DNA of 35,970 nucleotides, taken from NCBI RefSeq assembly GCF_000485595.1, contig NW_014577397.1, forward strand, positions 60,742 through 96,711. The letters run 5' to 3'. A model generated the notes under the pieces. The model had not been told where the DNA came from. It did not search any database and saw nothing but the letters and a program-made list of their open reading frames with translations. A program made the position numbers and the translations under genes. Numbering within the stretch: position 1 is the first letter of the stretch; every line of letters begins with the position of its first letter. This document shows positions 25,501-35,926 of this stretch, one piece after another. Source of the stretch: Priapulus caudatus. Taxonomy: Eukaryota > Priapulida > Priapulimorpha > Priapulimorphida > Priapulidae.

Positions 25501-28500
25501 TTTGGCTGTTCACTCCCTCCTTGAGTACCAGGGTGGCGCTCCAGGAGGGGCCCCCGAAGCTGTGCTCGGTACGTAGCAGCAGCTTTGCAGTAATAGAAAG
25601 TGTCATTGAAACTGTACATTTGAAAAATATAATTCAGAATTAAGATGAATTGGCTTAAATTTACATCTAGTTTGTCCTACTATACACGCAGAACGAATAA
25701 TGCCTTTTAACCAAAACTGCATCTTTGGTCGTCATTTTCCAACGTTTTTTCTTTTTAATTTCGTCGCCATTTTTGATCATTTCTGCTATTTCTTCTCGAA
25801 ACGCTGTGCCAAAATATTGACGCACGGTTTTATTCTGTTAACGTTTTCCGCGCAGTGGAAGAAGAGGACGTGTTCCAGTGCGGCAAGTGCAAGAAGCAGT
25901 TCACCTCTCTGACCGTATTCATGGCCCACAAGAGGGAGCACTGCAACCAGGTGGCACCACGGTCCATGCTGCCGGCGACGAGTGTGACGACGGCGAGCGC
26001 GTTTGCTATGACTCAGCTGCCGCAGCAGCAGCAGCAGCAGCCGGTGGCGAGCCGTGCCGCGGTGGCGCCACCGCTCGTGTCGCCGACGTCGTCGTCCTTG
26101 TCACTCTACAACGCGTTGCCGACGTCGCCGCTCGCGCAGATCGCGCAGAGCATGGTCATCGGCACCGAGGAGCTGGTCACGTTCGCGACGATCGACCAGA
26201 CCGGTGGTGCCGGCGCGCCGCTGCAAAATGGCGTTGGCCTGCAGGCGATGACCAACCAGAATCCGTTCATGCCGCAGACGAGCCCCGTCGCACGCACCCT
26301 CGCGACGGCGAGCTCCGTCGTCGCGCCGCCGTCGTCCGCCGTCTACACGAGCACGTTCCCGCTCTCGCAGCCGCAGGCACAGACGATCCTCAGCATCGGC
26401 ACGCCTATACGGCCGAGTCCGAGCAAGGGCGCGCGGCGAGACGGGCAGGCAGGCGGCGGCGGCGTGCTCATGAATCTCGATGCGACGAAGGGGCGCCGGC
26501 GCGGCATGGACGCCGACAGTGCGAGCAACCACAAGGTAGGCGACGCGGGGGTTAGTCGTGCGTGTTGAGCGTGTAGTTGCGGAGAACGTCACTGCGCGTG
26601 CACGTCCAAGCGGGAAAGAGTATGGGGTTCTTCCCAGGAATTTCAGAATGCATGTCGGGTAACTTGACACTTCATCCCCGATCGCGAATTGGAGGCAGTT
26701 ATGTGTGTCATAAGCGGCTCCCTGACTCCAGTGCACCGGATGAGCTCGAGACGTATAGATCAAGCTGTGAAAACTTGGCATGACTGTTTTGGGATTGCCA
26801 AAAGTAAACACAGCTAGAAATTAACGCATGTCGATTAGGCCTAGTAAGGTATGTCGGGGGATATATTGGATATCGCAAATTAGTCTCGGCTTTGAAGATA
26901 TGTTGGACCCAACATGTGTTACAGGCTTGGGGAGAACCCAGGGGTATATGCCTCACGCCATTATGTTACCCACCCGCCGTGTGCAACTGCGTGAATGTTT
27001 TATAGGCAATGAAGCTGCGCTGCACGTACTGCGAAAAGCTCTTCTCCAAAAACTTTGATCTGCAGCAACACATCCGAAGCCACACGGGAGAGAAGCCATT
27101 CCAGTGCATCGTGTGCGGTCGCGCATTCGCACAAAAGTCTAACGTCAAGAAGCACATGCAGTCTCACAAGGTAGTAGCAGTCTGCGAAATTAACCACTGG
27201 CCCGGTATCCGAGGCCAGTAAATTTTCCGTGGGGCCAATGAAACTGGTAAATAAACAAGCCCGATAGGCCAGTGGGAAAAAAATGGAGTAAATGGTCTAT
27301 TAATGATATTTCAGCTTCTTTATGTGATGATCAGTATTTTGTATGAAAATTTACCGATATTTACCGATAGGGCATCATGATATTCCCGATCTTAAGTAGG
27401 GGAAGTAACTAGTCAACACCATGCGTGTTTGTCGCCGCTAGAGGTCGCAACAACTTCCGGTTTCCGGTTCTGGTTTTCAACGTGGCCTTGAACGTGTTGG
27501 CTAAGTTACTGTTCGAAGTCGAAATGAGCTTTCTGATTATGAATGAGCGTGATGATGATGAGTACGATGGCAGTGACAATGAGATGGGGGAGAGGGAAGT
27601 GGATAATTTTTTGTTCAATTTCATGAAAGAATAAATCTCTAAGAATACACCAGAGTTCTGTTTCTCTTTTCATAATATGATGATCATTGATTTGGGCTTG
27701 TAAAACCTAGTGTGGGCCAGTGAATTATACATTTCACAGGCCCGCTGGGCCAATGAGGGTGGAAGTTTTTCGTGCAGACTGTAGTAGCAGTAAGGTAGTG
27801 GAAAGCACTAGCTACAGGGTGACACCATGTAGTTACAAAGTAGGTTATAGTTGGGAGATGACTGAGAGGGTTAGATTACACAAGATTGTCGTGCAGTCAC
27901 ACAAGGTAATAGGTTATACATAATAGTGAATGACACCGTCTAGTAGGTGATGCAAGCTGGGAGGCAACATAAGGTAGTAACTAACTAGTATAGTAAGTGA
28001 GGGCAAGGGTGACACTGATAGGTTAATACATACAGTGAACACTACATAATGTAATGGTGGGTACTGGTTGTACAGGGAATAGTAGGTTACACAAGAATAA
28101 AAGTGAAACAGAGACGCAAAGGAATAGGCAACACATTGTAGTAGGTTATAGAAGTGCTAAGTAACATTGTCGTCGATGACACCTTGTAGTAGTTAACAGA
28201 AAGTGATATCTAAATCAGGATATGTGAGAAAAGATAGCAAGTGACAAGACGACTAATGAAAGTGGTAACATTTCGTATCGCTACGTTTTTCCCCACAGGT
28301 ATGGCCGTCAGGAATGGGGCGCACTCTGCCAATGGCACCGTTGGTTCTCATGAGTAAGGAGGACTCTAAGGAGATGGAAGAGCAGACAGAGGGGCCTCTG
28401 CACGGACATACAGAGGAGATCCAGATATCATCACTTGCTGAGGGTCAGGAAGAGATGCAGCAGGTATGGGACCACTATGCTAGCTGTAGCCTCTACGCAG

Positions 28501-31500
28501 TAAGAGGAGCTGATACTGGATTCAGCATGGAGAAACTGCGATATATTTATATGGATATATATATAAGAGCGCAGTATTTGACGTCTGCTGCTCAAGGAAC
28601 CATCGAAATTATCAGACCTTATTCATGCATTCTTTTTTGATGTTCTCGGTTGACTGATGTTCGCTTTGATGCTACTCTATATCATGCTATGAGCTCACAT
28701 TTTCTTCTGGGATTATACGATTATGTTATCCCTTGTAGGTGCCTAGATGGCACATCAGGCAGTGACAAGAGATCTCCAACGTCATCGGTTCGCTCCTACT
28801 GGCCTCAGCTTATATGATTATACTAGTTTTTTTTGTTTTGTTTTTATATGAAAAAACAGATTACCATAGCAGTATTTTCTATAGAAACAGTGCTAAAATT
28901 TTGGATCATGATCGTTTCCGACTCGTGTAGTGAGGCCTTTATTTTCCTTTATTTTCTTATGTGCAGAACTGCAAGGAAGACCGCACTCAGAACATGGATC
29001 CAAACTGCGTTGTAGTCGATGCTTCGTACTTGTGCCAGTACTGCAATCAGTCGTTCGAAAACTACTTTCACCTGAAAACTCATATGGTCTCTCATAAAAG
29101 TGAACAGGTAAGAATATCTCTATGTTTAGCACAGATATGTGTTGAAGACTGAAATATTCTGTTGGATTTCCACCGACTGTTAAAGTGCTTTTGTTATGAA
29201 AGTGATAATTGTCTAGCATATCATATTATATTAATTTAGGCCCAAAGGGTGAGGGAAGGGCACTTTTTGTTGTTGTGGGGTAATGCCCGAAGAGTAGTTG
29301 CAGCATGGTGAATGAAGCAGAACGTTCTTATAGCAATAAATGTTTTGAGGAGCAGGTGGTGTCTACAAAAAGGAACCCGGCCTATGATATATGCTAGCGA
29401 TGTAAATTGCCGTGATGGGTGCATGCGATTGTTTTGCCCCCTCCCTCCTCGTTACCGTTAATCACGCAGACAGGTAGCGACATCCTCTCTCTCTCTCTCC
29501 CTGCGCGTGCGCACCAGGTGTACAAGTGCGTGCTGAAGACGTGCTCGGAGACGTTTCACGAGATGGACCAGTTTCTCGACCACGTGAAGATGCACGAGGA
29601 CGAGCTCTCATACCGGTGTCACATGTGCAGCAAAAGCTTCAGCACACTCTACGACCTCGGTGTACACCAGTACTCACACAGTCTGTATCCCAACCAGCAG
29701 GCCAAGCTGTGCGGGCCCAGGTAAGCAGTCATGTAGATGTTTATAGCACCAGTACACACACACAGTCTGTATCCCAACCAGCAGGCCAAGCTGTGCGGGC
29801 CCAGGTAAGCAGTCATGTAGATGTCTATAGCACCAGTACTCACACACAGTCTGTATCCCAACCAGCAGGCCAAGCTTAGCAGGCCCAGGTAAGCAGTCAT
29901 GTAGATGTCTATAGCACCACTGACCAGTACACACACACAGTCTGTATCCCAACCAGCAGGCCAAGCTGTGCGGGCCCCGGTAGGATTGCTTGATGCCTAT
30001 GTTGACTTAGTGTGTTGGAAGAAAAGTTGCCAATTGATTGATTCTGTATCATTAGTAATGTCAACCCGGGAGATACACGAGAAAGTTAGCCGTCTGAGCA
30101 GAACTAGTCTAACACCATCATCAGTACTGCTTTACCTATTACGTTGAAGACATTTGTTTGTTTTGAACCAAGTAGGTGGCGCTAGGTGTTCGTATATATC
30201 ATAGCTGTCTCATCTTCCCCATTTGCGTGATGGATGGAGAGAATATGATAATGATATAAGTACTTTTTCTTTATTTGGCAGGTACTACCGGTGTAACAAG
30301 TGCATGAATAAGTATGCAACACCAGAAGCCCTCGAGCATCATATGAACACTGTTAACCATACATATCCCTGCCCGCAATGTGGGAAGGTGTTTCCATGTG
30401 AACGCTATCTGAGACGGCACCTGCCTTTACATGGGACTCTGCCAAAATTTCTATGTCAGGTATCTGTTTATCTATTTGTGTAATTTGAATTGCTTAAATA
30501 AAAAATTAGATAGACATTAGACTATCAAAGAGGTTTTATTTTCAAAATTTAATTTACTGCATGTATTAATATAATATGATAAGAAACTCGGCACATGTGG
30601 GATGTGGAGAGGGATGGGGATGTGGCAGCTAGCAACTCCCTCACACATAGTCTGTCATTAAATTATAAATGCCTTCATTAAATTGAACATAGTTCTTCAT
30701 TAAATTGCACAATGCCGATTAGGACATTACTGCATTAGGCGTAACAAAAAAAATTGTTTGTTTCCGGTTACCCATGGTTCGCACAGTCCTTGAAAAGTCC
30801 TTGAATTTGAGGGGAGTCCTTGAAAAGTACTTGAATTTAGTAAATGTTGATTTTGTGCTTGAAAAGTGCTTGAATTTCATGAAAATGTCCTTGAATTTTT
30901 AGAAAGAATCCTTGTCTGTAATAAAAAGAAATGTACTATCAATAATGTGCAAACCTCAATAAAAATTGCGTTAAATGAGCTTAAAACGCTTTAGACACGA
31001 TAGACAGTTAAATGATGATCATAAATTACAGTAAGTCAGTAAAATCAGTCAGTAAATCAAGGTATGTTGTAGAAGTGACAGTGTTTAGAAGGGTTTATTA
31101 ATGTGATCCAGGTAAGTTTTAGAGGTGACATGCAGTGATTAAGAATGGGGTTATTAAATTAATCCAGGTATGTTTTGTTCTGTGTATGAATTCCGATAAA
31201 ATGTCTGATAAAATGTCCTTGAATTTCCGATAAAATGTCCTTGAAAAGTCCTTGGAAAAAATTGCAGTCCTCCTGTACGAACCATGTTACCCGACCGACC
31301 CTACCAAATAGTTGCCGACCCTAAACATTTTTGACCACTTTTAAAAATGAAAATCAACAAATGCATCGATTGGACCTTTAAATTAATATAAATTTAAGAT
31401 GAATTTATTACGAAGCATAACCCTGCACATTGTGGCATGCAGCCAATTAACTCACCTCTATAAAAGTAGGAGATGTACGAACATCGCGCGATGTTTACAA

Positions 31501-32593
31501 ACGGAATAGGCCTACATGGTGTCGAGACATAACGTGTATGATACAGTCGTTGTGTTTCGTATATCACTAGACTGGATGGATTCCCATCGAGTAACTAAGC
31601 CGAGAGGTGGGACCGGTTACCAGTCTAGTATATCACTACTGAGTAGGCCCTCTAGCGGACGTTTAAGTGAGACAAAATGAGTCCTAAAATTTTTCAGCAA
31701 AATAAAAAATTTTACCGGCATGCCTACCCTAGTTTGAAAAATCAAGTAATCGGAAACAAAATTTTTTTTTTGTTACGCCTTACTGTATCATCCAGGCAGC
31801 AGGCATCACGTCGTTGCTTGACGTAACATCTTCGTTGTCATTGCAGGTCTGCAACAAGGGCTTCAAGACGGACACGTACCTGAAGATGCACGCGCTCATC
31901 CACACGAACGAGCGGCCATTCGCGTGCGACCAGTGCCCGGCCGCGTTCAACCGCAAGGACAAGCTGAAGCGGCACAAGCTGATCCACCTGCCGCAGAAGC
32001 GCTTCAAGTGCCCGTTCCGCTCGCACGTCGGCTGCAAGAAGGAGTTCAGCCGCGCCGACAAGCTGAAGGCGCACATCATCACGCACAGCGGCATCAAGCC
32101 GTTCAAGTGCGCCGACTGCGGCAAGATGTTCAGCCGCAAGATGTACCTGAAGGAGCACGAGCGCACACACCAGGAGGCGCCGCCGTGGCGCTGCGACAGC
32201 TGCGAGCGTGGCTTCTTCCGGCACCGGCAGCTGCAGCTGCACAAGTGCCGCGCCGCGCGCGAGGAGAAGGACGCGCCGATGCGGACGCGCGTTCGCGCGA
32301 AGCTCGGTCGCCCGAAGAAGCGCGCGTACGCGTTCGGCGTCGCAAAAGCCGCGGGCGGCGAGCCGCGGCCACGCGGACGACCGCGCAAGCACCCCCTGCC
32401 GGCGAAGAGCGGCGGTGGCGACGAGTACGCGCCGCTGACGACGGAGACGACGGAGACGAAGGACGGGAGGGGGACGCACGAGATTGCGGACGTTGTGTTC
32501 ACCGAGCAGCAGCTCGAGCAGGCAGGCATCGACCCGTACGCGGTGCCGGACGGTGGCGCCATCTCCCTGCAGCCCGTCTCGCTGTCGTCGTGA
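22479..32593 (+). CDS. ZNF341: Zinc finger protein 341 orthologue, complete, 9 exons, 801 aa
   Basis: ZNF341 is a nuclear multi-zinc-finger transcription factor; human ZNF341 activates STAT3 and STAT1 transcription (family knowledge). The match is end to end: N-terminus [11 protein letters not shown] then [14 protein letters not shown], finger 1 at residues 49-72 (C2HC), a low-complexity Ala/Ser/Pro/Gln segment to about 268, fingers 2-3 (273-323, near-identical to human), an acidic linker with VWPSG, fingers 4-6 (400-480), 7-8 (496-544), and 9-13 (550-687). Finger 11 has the family's long C-x5-C-type insert and finger 13 ends H-x-C, as in human. The basic tail (688-800) carries two AT-hook-like motifs, GRPKK and RGRPRK, and has little human similarity. 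All phases agree and the total, 2,406 coding bases, is close to the human 854 codons. The gene shares a promoter region with RTTN. Confidence 0.97.
22927..23629. mobile_element. 703-bp inverted-repeat element with telomere-like tract, 7-bp target duplication
   Basis: The ends GGCTGAGAGGGTCCATGTCC and (reverse) GGCTCATAGGGTCTATGTCC continue into a shared GGTACTGCCGGAACGTACC. ATAATAA flanks both sides (22920-22926, 23630-23636). It is inserted in the left end of element A. Inside are palindromes around GCACAATCTCGAGATTGTGC and a CCTAACCCTAA-type tract (23483-23537). Confidence 0.85.
24243..25124. mobile_element. Inner TTAA-type inverted-repeat element (B), same family as A
   Basis: The ends AGACATAATAGGCCCAT and (reverse) AGGCATAATAGGCCCAT are flanked by perfect TTAA (24239-24242, 25125-25128). 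The inverted arms are about 155 bp. It is inserted in the right arm of element A, as the interrupted sequence resumes at CTATACAAGGTGCTAG. 882 bp, no transposase. Confidence 0.88.
25473..25568 (+). CDS. ZNF341: ZNF341 exon 2
   Basis: Acceptor TATTATAG, donor GTACGT, phases 1 to 1. It encodes [20 protein letters not shown], aligned with human MDNQTVLAVQSLLDGQG, and a short Gly/Pro-rich end. Confidence 0.94.
25856..26535 (+). CDS. ZNF341: ZNF341 exon 3: finger 1 and low-complexity region
   Basis: Acceptor CCGCGCAG, donor GTAGGC, phases 1 to 0, 680 bases, strongly GC-rich. It begins [16 protein letters not shown] (human [15 protein letters not shown]), completes a C2HC finger, then runs through a six-Gln stretch and Ala/Ser/Pro-rich sequence, replacing the human Pro-rich region. 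Confidence 0.96.
27006..27170 (+). CDS. ZNF341: ZNF341 exon 4: fingers 2-3
   Basis: Acceptor TTTTATAG, donor GTAGTA, phases 0 to 0. It encodes two C2H2 fingers joined by [23 protein letters not shown] and [16 protein letters not shown] are almost identical to human. Confidence 0.97.
27198..27757. mobile_element. Possible TIR element with CAYTGGCCC ends
   Basis: CACTGGCCCGG near 27198 and GCTGGGCCAATG near 27746 form imperfect inverted ends in ZNF341 intron 4. Additional GGCCAGT copies lie inside each end. No target duplication was found. Confidence 0.4.
27780..28240. repeat. Degenerate repeats in ZNF341 intron 4
   Basis: Diverged units around GTGACACC-TGTAGTAGGTTA recur irregularly. One unit (27893-27912, CAGTCACACAAGGTAATAGG) resembles the exon 4 donor junction (CAGTCTCACAAGGTAGTAG). 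Confidence 0.45.
28299..28463 (+). CDS. ZNF341: ZNF341 exon 5: acidic linker
   Basis: Acceptor CCCCACAG, donor GTATGG, phases 0 to 0. It starts VWPSGMG (human VWPPGHSG) and continues as a Glu/Gln-rich linker with no finger. Confidence 0.93.
28967..29107 (+). CDS. ZNF341: ZNF341 exon 6: finger 4
   Basis: Acceptor TGTGCAG, donor GTAAGA, phases 0 to 0. It encodes [20 protein letters not shown], then [13 protein letters not shown], matching human [34 protein letters not shown]. Confidence 0.96.
29518..29720 (+). CDS. ZNF341: ZNF341 exon 7: fingers 5-6
   Basis: Acceptor GCACCAG, donor GTAAGC, phases 0 to 2. Finger 5 has the C-x4-C form of this family (YKCVLKTC) and finger 6 ends [15 protein letters not shown]. 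The last 54 bases and the donor are the first copy of a four-copy tandem repeat. Reading past this donor gives a stop two bases later (AGG TAA). Confidence 0.95.
29667..29985. repeat. Four-copy tandem repeat carrying the ZNF341 exon 7 end and splice donor
   Basis: Units of 82, 84 and 91 bp plus a partial fourth each contain CAGTCTGTATCCCAACCAGC, then AGGCCAAGC, and a donor. GTAAGC stands at 29721, 29805 and 29889, and GTAGGA at 29980. The first unit is coding exon 7. Confidence 0.94.
30282..30459 (+). CDS. ZNF341: ZNF341 exon 8: fingers 7-8
   Basis: Acceptor TTTGGCAG, donor GTATCT, phases 2 to 0. It encodes [18 protein letters not shown] and [15 protein letters not shown], nearly the human sequence, and the first half of finger 9 (FLCQ). 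Confidence 0.96.
30733..31783. mobile_element. Outer TIR element with GTAACAAAAAA ends
   Basis: The left end AGGCGTAACAAAAAAAATTG and right end, reversed, AGGCGTAACAAAAAAAAAA continue into GTTTCCG(G/A)TTAC on both sides. The flanks TACTGCATT and TACTGTATC are a plausible mutated target duplication of 8-9 bp. It contains the 514-bp element at 30773-31286. In ZNF341 intron 8. Confidence 0.72.
30773..31286. mobile_element. Nested hAT-like element with CATGGTTCG ends
   Basis: Inverted ends CATGGTTCGCACAG / CTGTACGAACCATG, flanked by TTACC on each side (30768-30772, 31287-31291). Subterminal repeats TCCTTGAAAAGTCCTTGAAT are a pattern seen in hAT-derived MITEs. Confidence 0.82.
31847..32593 (+). 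CDS. ZNF341: ZNF341 exon 9: fingers 9-13, basic tail, stop
   Basis: Acceptor CATTGCAG, phase 0, stop TGA at 32591-32593. It completes finger 9 and encodes fingers 10-13 without an intron ([32 protein letters not shown]), then a Lys/Arg-rich tail with GRPKK (32306-32320) and RGRPRK (32372-32389). It is very GC-rich with strong third-position C/G bias, unlike the AT-rich surroundings. Confidence 0.97.
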   Translation, partial: VCNKGFKTDTYLKMHALIHTNERPFACDQCPAAFNRKDKLKRHKLIHLPQKRFKCPFRSHVGCKKEFSRADKLKAHIITHSGIKPFKCADCGKMFSRKMYLKEHERTHQEAPPWRCDSCERGFFRHRQLQLHKCRAAREEKDAPMRTRVRAKLGRPKKRAYAFGVAKAAGGEPRPRGRPRKHPLPAKSGGGDEYAPLTTETTETKDGRGTHEIADVVFTEQQLEQAGIDPYAVPDGGAISLQPVSLSS

Positions 32594-33019
32594 GAGCACG
32601 TCGGCGTCGCGCGGTGCCGTCATGGTGGTGCGGCTGGACTAGCGAGTCCACGCGCGCGCAGCAGCGGCGGGGCGCGGCGGGGGTGAGGGGTGGCCACAGA
32701 GCTGCGTCGGACGCTAGACTATTTATGTAACGGTGCTGTTGAACTCGCTGCGCAGCCGCGTTCATGGCATCTTACTGTACCTCAGGTTGTGGCATCTCGT
32801 CGCAATCGAATCTAATCGTGTTATGTCAGAGACTCTCGATGTGAGAGATTTGGCAGGAATTTTATCGTTCCTTTCGAAGACAGAAGTCGACGAATCATGA
32901 CGATCGATGCGAGACCTTGTGGCGTGTCTGCATGTTCTGGCGTGACGTATCTAAGTGTACGAGAGCAGGTCAATGCATTGAACACAACGGCATTCGCAAT
33001 ATCAGTACGTAGATTGTAC

Positions 33020-33368
33020 CTGGGTTTGAAATTAACGCGAGTCCGGAGTCAAATACCCCCAGATTTACTGTCAGACTCCCTGATGTGACGTATGCAGGAG
33101 TCCGTGTGATTCCTTGATAATTCTGGTATACTAACTAGTTCGTTCCAGAGCCTGGTCTCGCGGAATTGCTGGATTTTTTCAGCAAATGTCCAAAGAAAAT
33201 TTTGCAGACGTGCAACCGCATGATTTTAAAAAATAAGCACATGCGTTATTGTTAATGTTTAGTTTTAAACTTCAGACTGCAGACTCCCTCGTTTTGCTGC
33301 GGCCTCCCTCTTTTTGAGGATAGGGAGTCCGTTGGACTCCCTTGTTCAAAAGTTAATTTCTACCCCTG
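33020..33368. mobile_element. 349-bp TIR element in the ZNF341 3' UTR
   Basis: The ends CTGGGTTTGAAATTAAC and (reverse) CAGGGGTAGAAATTAAC are flanked by TTGTAC on both sides (33014-33019, 33369-33374). GAGTCCG and GGACTCC motifs repeat inside. No coding frame. Confidence 0.82.
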
Positions 33369-34084
33369 TTGTACCATGTATCTTTTAGTCGCTGATCGTG
33401 AGTGAACAATACAGAGATAGTACCGGTATTATAAGTCGATGCGCAACTGTCAGGTATCTAAATTTAGTCGTAAATGTAGGGTAACATATTTGCATTCATG
33501 GGCGGGCGCTGGTGTTTTTACTTCTAGCTTGACCCGTATCTCCACTCAGAACTAAAAGTGCTGCTGTTATTGTCGTGTAAATTTATTTGTCAGTGGCAAG
33601 TGTGTATGTTTACATGTACACGAGACGCTAAAGTATCTTGACCGTTTTTCTCGAGGCTAAAACTAGGTCAAAACACTGTCAGTTTCAATCGATTTAACAG
33701 GTCTGCCGACTTGTTGTCTTTTTTTTGTGATAACTCACAACAACTCCATTATGCGTTATCAGATGGCCTTTGTAAGTAATTATGAATACATTCTTTACTG
33801 AGAAATGCACACTGGAGGTTACTGGCTTTCTAATCATGTAGTGATGCATTTCGTATTTAGGAAGAATTGATTAAAGATTGGATATAAGATTCCACTATAT
33901 AGGCTTGCCTGCGCTGTTATAAATAGCTAAATAATGACTGCCAGTCTGTCATTCGTTCACGTGTGTCCAGTGTTATGTTAACTGTTTGTCAACATACCAA
34001 ATATACTTTTTTATTGTTAACGTATTTAATGTGTGGTGCTGCATTAACACTGCAGCTTATGTGATGAGAGTGTCATGGATGAGC

Positions 34085-34090
34085 AATAAA
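34085..34090 (+). terminator. ZNF341: Polyadenylation signal AATAAA
   Basis: A canonical AATAAA is followed about 45-65 bases later by a T/G-rich stretch (GAGTTGCTGTTG), as expected downstream of a cleavage site. Confidence 0.6.
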
Positions 34091-35820
34091 GAATTAATTA
34101 AATCATAATTCTTGAACTTGAACATTTTCAGACGTCTCTGAGTTGCTGTTGTAATAAGTGCTTTTCATTCAGACTTAACAGGACAGGGAACACAGTATGC
34201 TAGGTAGATGGATAGGTCTATTCGTGAGCAGGCTACATTATTTTGTAATTGATAATTATTTTGTAAACAATCATGTAAGTGAAAACCAGTAGGTGGTGGC
34301 CCTAAAATATACCTGTGTGAGGGAGATCTCATGTCGCCAGAAAAACCTTTGAGTGATCTATATAGGATAGCTGATGAAGGTGGATAAATAGTGGTTGGTA
34401 ATTTACAATATTTTGTAAAGCTAGCACAAAAATGGCGTGTGAGCATTTGGAGCATTCAGCATGGGAGGCCTGTTGTAACACATCGTCTTAGGTTGTCCTC
34501 GCTGAACTGACGGAGGCCCCGGGCCCTGGGTCGGGAAGTGTAGAGCGCATTAGGTGTAAGGTTGCTTATTTATTAACTATACTATGCAAAATGTATCCCA
34601 ACGATGAGCGAACGGTATCTTCAGGATACTCTATTATATGAACGTATTTGAATAACGCGGGCACACGCTACATGACCGAGGCTTGATTATAAACCTGTGA
34701 TATTTGAAGACTATAGTAATTATCTGCAAAGATAAGATGCAGAGCGGACGTATTTTCTCCTCTGTAACTTCTTTACCCGGAATCCCAACACTACAGAGCT
34801 AATCGTCTACAGTTACGTACTAGTGGCAATGAATATACGTGTTTATTACATCAAGAGGAAGTGACAACATTTGTTTTTATCCACTCATGATAAATGACTG
34901 ATGTGAGTGGCATATGAAGAGTGGCTGATATGTTTCCTGTGTGCTGTGTAACTTCAGGATTGTGGTATTTTCTATGCGATGTAGCTTAGTAATCCATGCG
35001 TGCTAAATCAGTCGTAGTTAAATTTATTTTTTATTATTTTTTAATTAAAGTGTATGCTACGTAACATAAAGATTACTCGCCGGCGAACGCGTAAGTAAGA
35101 AGGGATGCTATCATCCCCGTATAACGGCGTTTAAAATAACCCTACGCGAATGTGAGAACAAACGCCTATAATAAAGTAACGCTCGCGTCTGCGTCTTTGA
35201 GTTGGTTGATGGTAGCTTATTCAGCAGGGTTGCCGAGTTGCGATATTATGCAGGTTGCGCGACGTGATTGCATCGTCATGGATGGTTCCAGATAAGCGAC
35301 ATCGTTCGTTGTTGGGCTATACTACGCGCCATCGTATCATAGCCGTTTAGCTCTTTTACTGCGTGATGGTCCTCGCGGATTTTTATGGACTAGCCTCGTT
35401 ATCATGACAACGGTGTTCGCTCTTCGAAACTGTCCCAAATCAGCGGTCATTACAGAGTCATCACGCGGTGACTTTTGTTGGCTAATCCGCTGCTATTGTG
35501 ACAGCAACTTTATGGTCTGACAAACCATATAAGGTTGATGATATTATGCAGGCAGTCGCGGAGCCATTGTCTGCGTATGTTACCTGAGCAGTTAGTCGTT
35601 GCCGTGTCGTGGAGGGTATGCATTTGGGCCAACAAAGCAGGCAGGATGTGGCAGGGGAGACCACATTTGTCGAACTGTCACGAGAATCATGATCGATGAG
35701 CTGTCCATGATTACAACTCGTTTAGACTCCATGTTTCACTAGCCTCGGACCACCCCCTGTTCTATCCACACCAGCGCCATATATTAGGCAACACGAGTCG
35801 CCAGCACTGCCGGCAACCAT
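34091..35820. other. Intergenic region without recognised features
   Basis: Only short open frames without homology were seen on either strand; no exon-like blocks with splice signals, no RNA genes and no clear repeat ends. Confidence 0.6.
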
Positions 35821-35828
35821 AAGCAACA

Positions 35829-35888
35829 ATGGTATACATGCATGTATATACACATATATACATATATATGCACATATATATACACATA

Positions 35889-35926
<38 letters not shown>

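Larger units (their letters stand above)
32594..34090 (+). other. ZNF341: ZNF341 3' UTR (inferred)
   Basis: About 1.5 kb of non-coding sequence runs from the stop to the first good polyadenylation signal. It contains a 349-bp inverted-repeat element (33020-33368). The UTR extent is inferred from the AATAAA and not from transcript data. Confidence 0.55.

Noticed and set aside
26101-26811. 236-codon minus-strand frame over ZNF341 exon 3
   Set aside because: It is antisense to a GC-rich coding exon, where stop codons are rare on the opposite strand.
27425-27634. Small plus-strand frame with acidic end ([20 protein letters not shown])
   Set aside because: It lies in a probable TIR element inside an intron, has no homology I recognise and no splice support.
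31838-32623. Long minus-strand and second plus-strand frames over ZNF341 exon 9
   Set aside because: They are shadows of the zinc-finger exon caused by its high GC content; the finger frame is beyond doubt.
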